Part shown: in pieces, positions 62,999 to 64,000 of the stretch
How positions within the stretch are numbered: the stretch's first letter is position 1
Layout of the letters: each line of letters starts with the position of its first letter
Assembly: GCA_963556495.2 (NCBI GenBank)
Contig: OY747702.1
Location: 22,208,403 to 22,272,402, forward strand
Source: Valencia hispanica
Lineage: Eukaryota > Chordata > Actinopteri > Cyprinodontiformes > Valenciidae
Direction: 5' to 3'
Length of the DNA: 64,000 nucleotides
The notes under the pieces: model-generated
What the model was told of the DNA's origin: nothing
The model's input: the letters and a program-made list of their open reading frames with translations, nothing else
Database searches by the model: none
Made by a program: the position numbers and the translations under genes

Positions 62999-64000
62999 AG
63001 ACTTAATTCCTGCTAAATCCAATTTGCTGAATTACCATGGGAGGTTAAAGACAAACATTTTTGTGAGAATTTACAAATGATAAAACTTTATTTTGTTTGG
63101 GGAGATTTTCTATTTTTAAATTATTTAACTCCCAAGAAGTCTTTCTTTTTTGTTGTCTTAATCCTCCTCCCATCTCCTCTCTTCTGATCTTTCCATCTCT
63201 CTGTTGGGGATGTTTTCTCAGCTTGTCCATGTGCCATCACTCAAGTGGGATGTTGGGCTGTTGAGTGCCCTTCTGTACTGTCCTCCTGGTTTTTTAATCC
63301 CCTTTTCAGATGCAGCGAGCAGAAGCGAAGAATGATAGCAGGCATTTATACTCCCTTGGGGGAAGCAAACAATGTTTATAGCTTGTGACTATTTTCCAAT
63401 ACCTGTCTGTTCCTTTGCTCAGGATGCCTTCAACTTTCAAAAAAGGCTGATCATCCTCCAAAGAGGAGGTGGGCTGTTCAATCCCCAACTTTCCCTGTAA
63501 ATGTTAAAGGAAAAAAAGGCTGTGTATATCAAAAGCAGTGTATAATGAAGCTCTGGAGGGCATTTTTTGTGTGGAATGAGAGCAAGACTCTTTGTATGAC
63601 TTAAACTAGTTAAGAAATGCGGCTTGTTTCAATTCCAGCTGTTGCAAAACATTAAATGTAAAACTGTTGCATGCCGCTTAAATTCTAAAATTCTAAATGA
63701 CAACATAATTAACCAGAATGCCAAATATCAATATTATGTACAATTCAAGAAATTTAGCTTAATCATAATGCTTGAGACTTGGGTTTTGTATTTAAGGTGT
63801 GTGCAAGAGAGATTAAAGGTAGGCATAACACAAAATAAGATAACTCAAGCAACTTAACAATTAATGGAAAACTAAATACACTGAACCCAGTGATTACATG
63901 GTTGAAAGGATTAATTAAAACAGCCTAGTTAATGTTTAATAAGTCGTTACATTAAAAACGTCAATAACAAGAACAAACCATTTGTAAGCCTCTGATCAGA
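62999..64000. other. No gene recognised
   Basis: AT-rich non-coding sequence up to the window edge. No repeat or coding family was recognised. Confidence 0.5.

Overview
The window looks like nuclear DNA of a ray-finned (teleost) fish. It holds three spliced genes, all on the + strand, in the order stc2 – cpeb4 – c5orf47-like. The same genes lie in this order on human 5q35. The interspersed repeats are of fish type: Tc1-like transposons, L2 and Rex1/RTE-like LINEs, TTAA-flanked DNA elements, a hAT-like element and foldback MITEs. There are also many microsatellites. No bacterial features, CRISPR arrays, rRNAs or tRNAs were recognised.

Layout. 1–9.2 kb: non-coding flank of stc2 with candidate conserved non-coding sequence (about 40–1030 and 6060–6380, the latter with an inverted pair of perfect MEF2 consensus sites) and Tc1-family relics. 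9.27–15.77 kb: stc2 (stanniocalcin-2), four coding exons, 285 codons. 16–25 kb: intergenic, with Tc1-family relics, one nearly full Tc1-like copy (20880–22295), possible conserved non-coding sequence and a GATA microsatellite. 25.15–37.95 kb: cpeb4, eleven coding exons, 742 codons. It has a GC-rich promoter-like region with NF-Y, GC-box and UPRE-like sites, a run of very short upstream ORFs, the 24-nt microexon, and a long 3' UTR rich in CPE-like motifs. 38.3–39.8 kb: a second Tc1-like copy. 40.0–42.8 kb: a small three-exon gene that I assign to C5orf47, with a 1.28-kb TTAA-flanked element in its second intron. 42.9–64 kb: no recognisable gene. This part holds a foldback MITE, LINE remnants, a four-level nest of transposons (46.7–50.5 kb), two L2 copies in opposite orientation, a 254-bp GA tract and non-coding sequence.

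How the genes relate. stc2 encodes a secreted disulfide-bonded glycoprotein hormone. cpeb4 encodes a cytoplasmic RNA-binding translational regulator. c5orf47 has no known function. They are neighbours by ancestral synteny and do not form an operon. STC2 and CPEB4 are both reported to respond to ER stress, and the cpeb4 5' region here has short uORFs and a TGACGTGG site that fit this.

All exon borders were read by eye from splice signals, reading phase and remembered family sequence. Repeat family names are by pattern recognition and were not searched.
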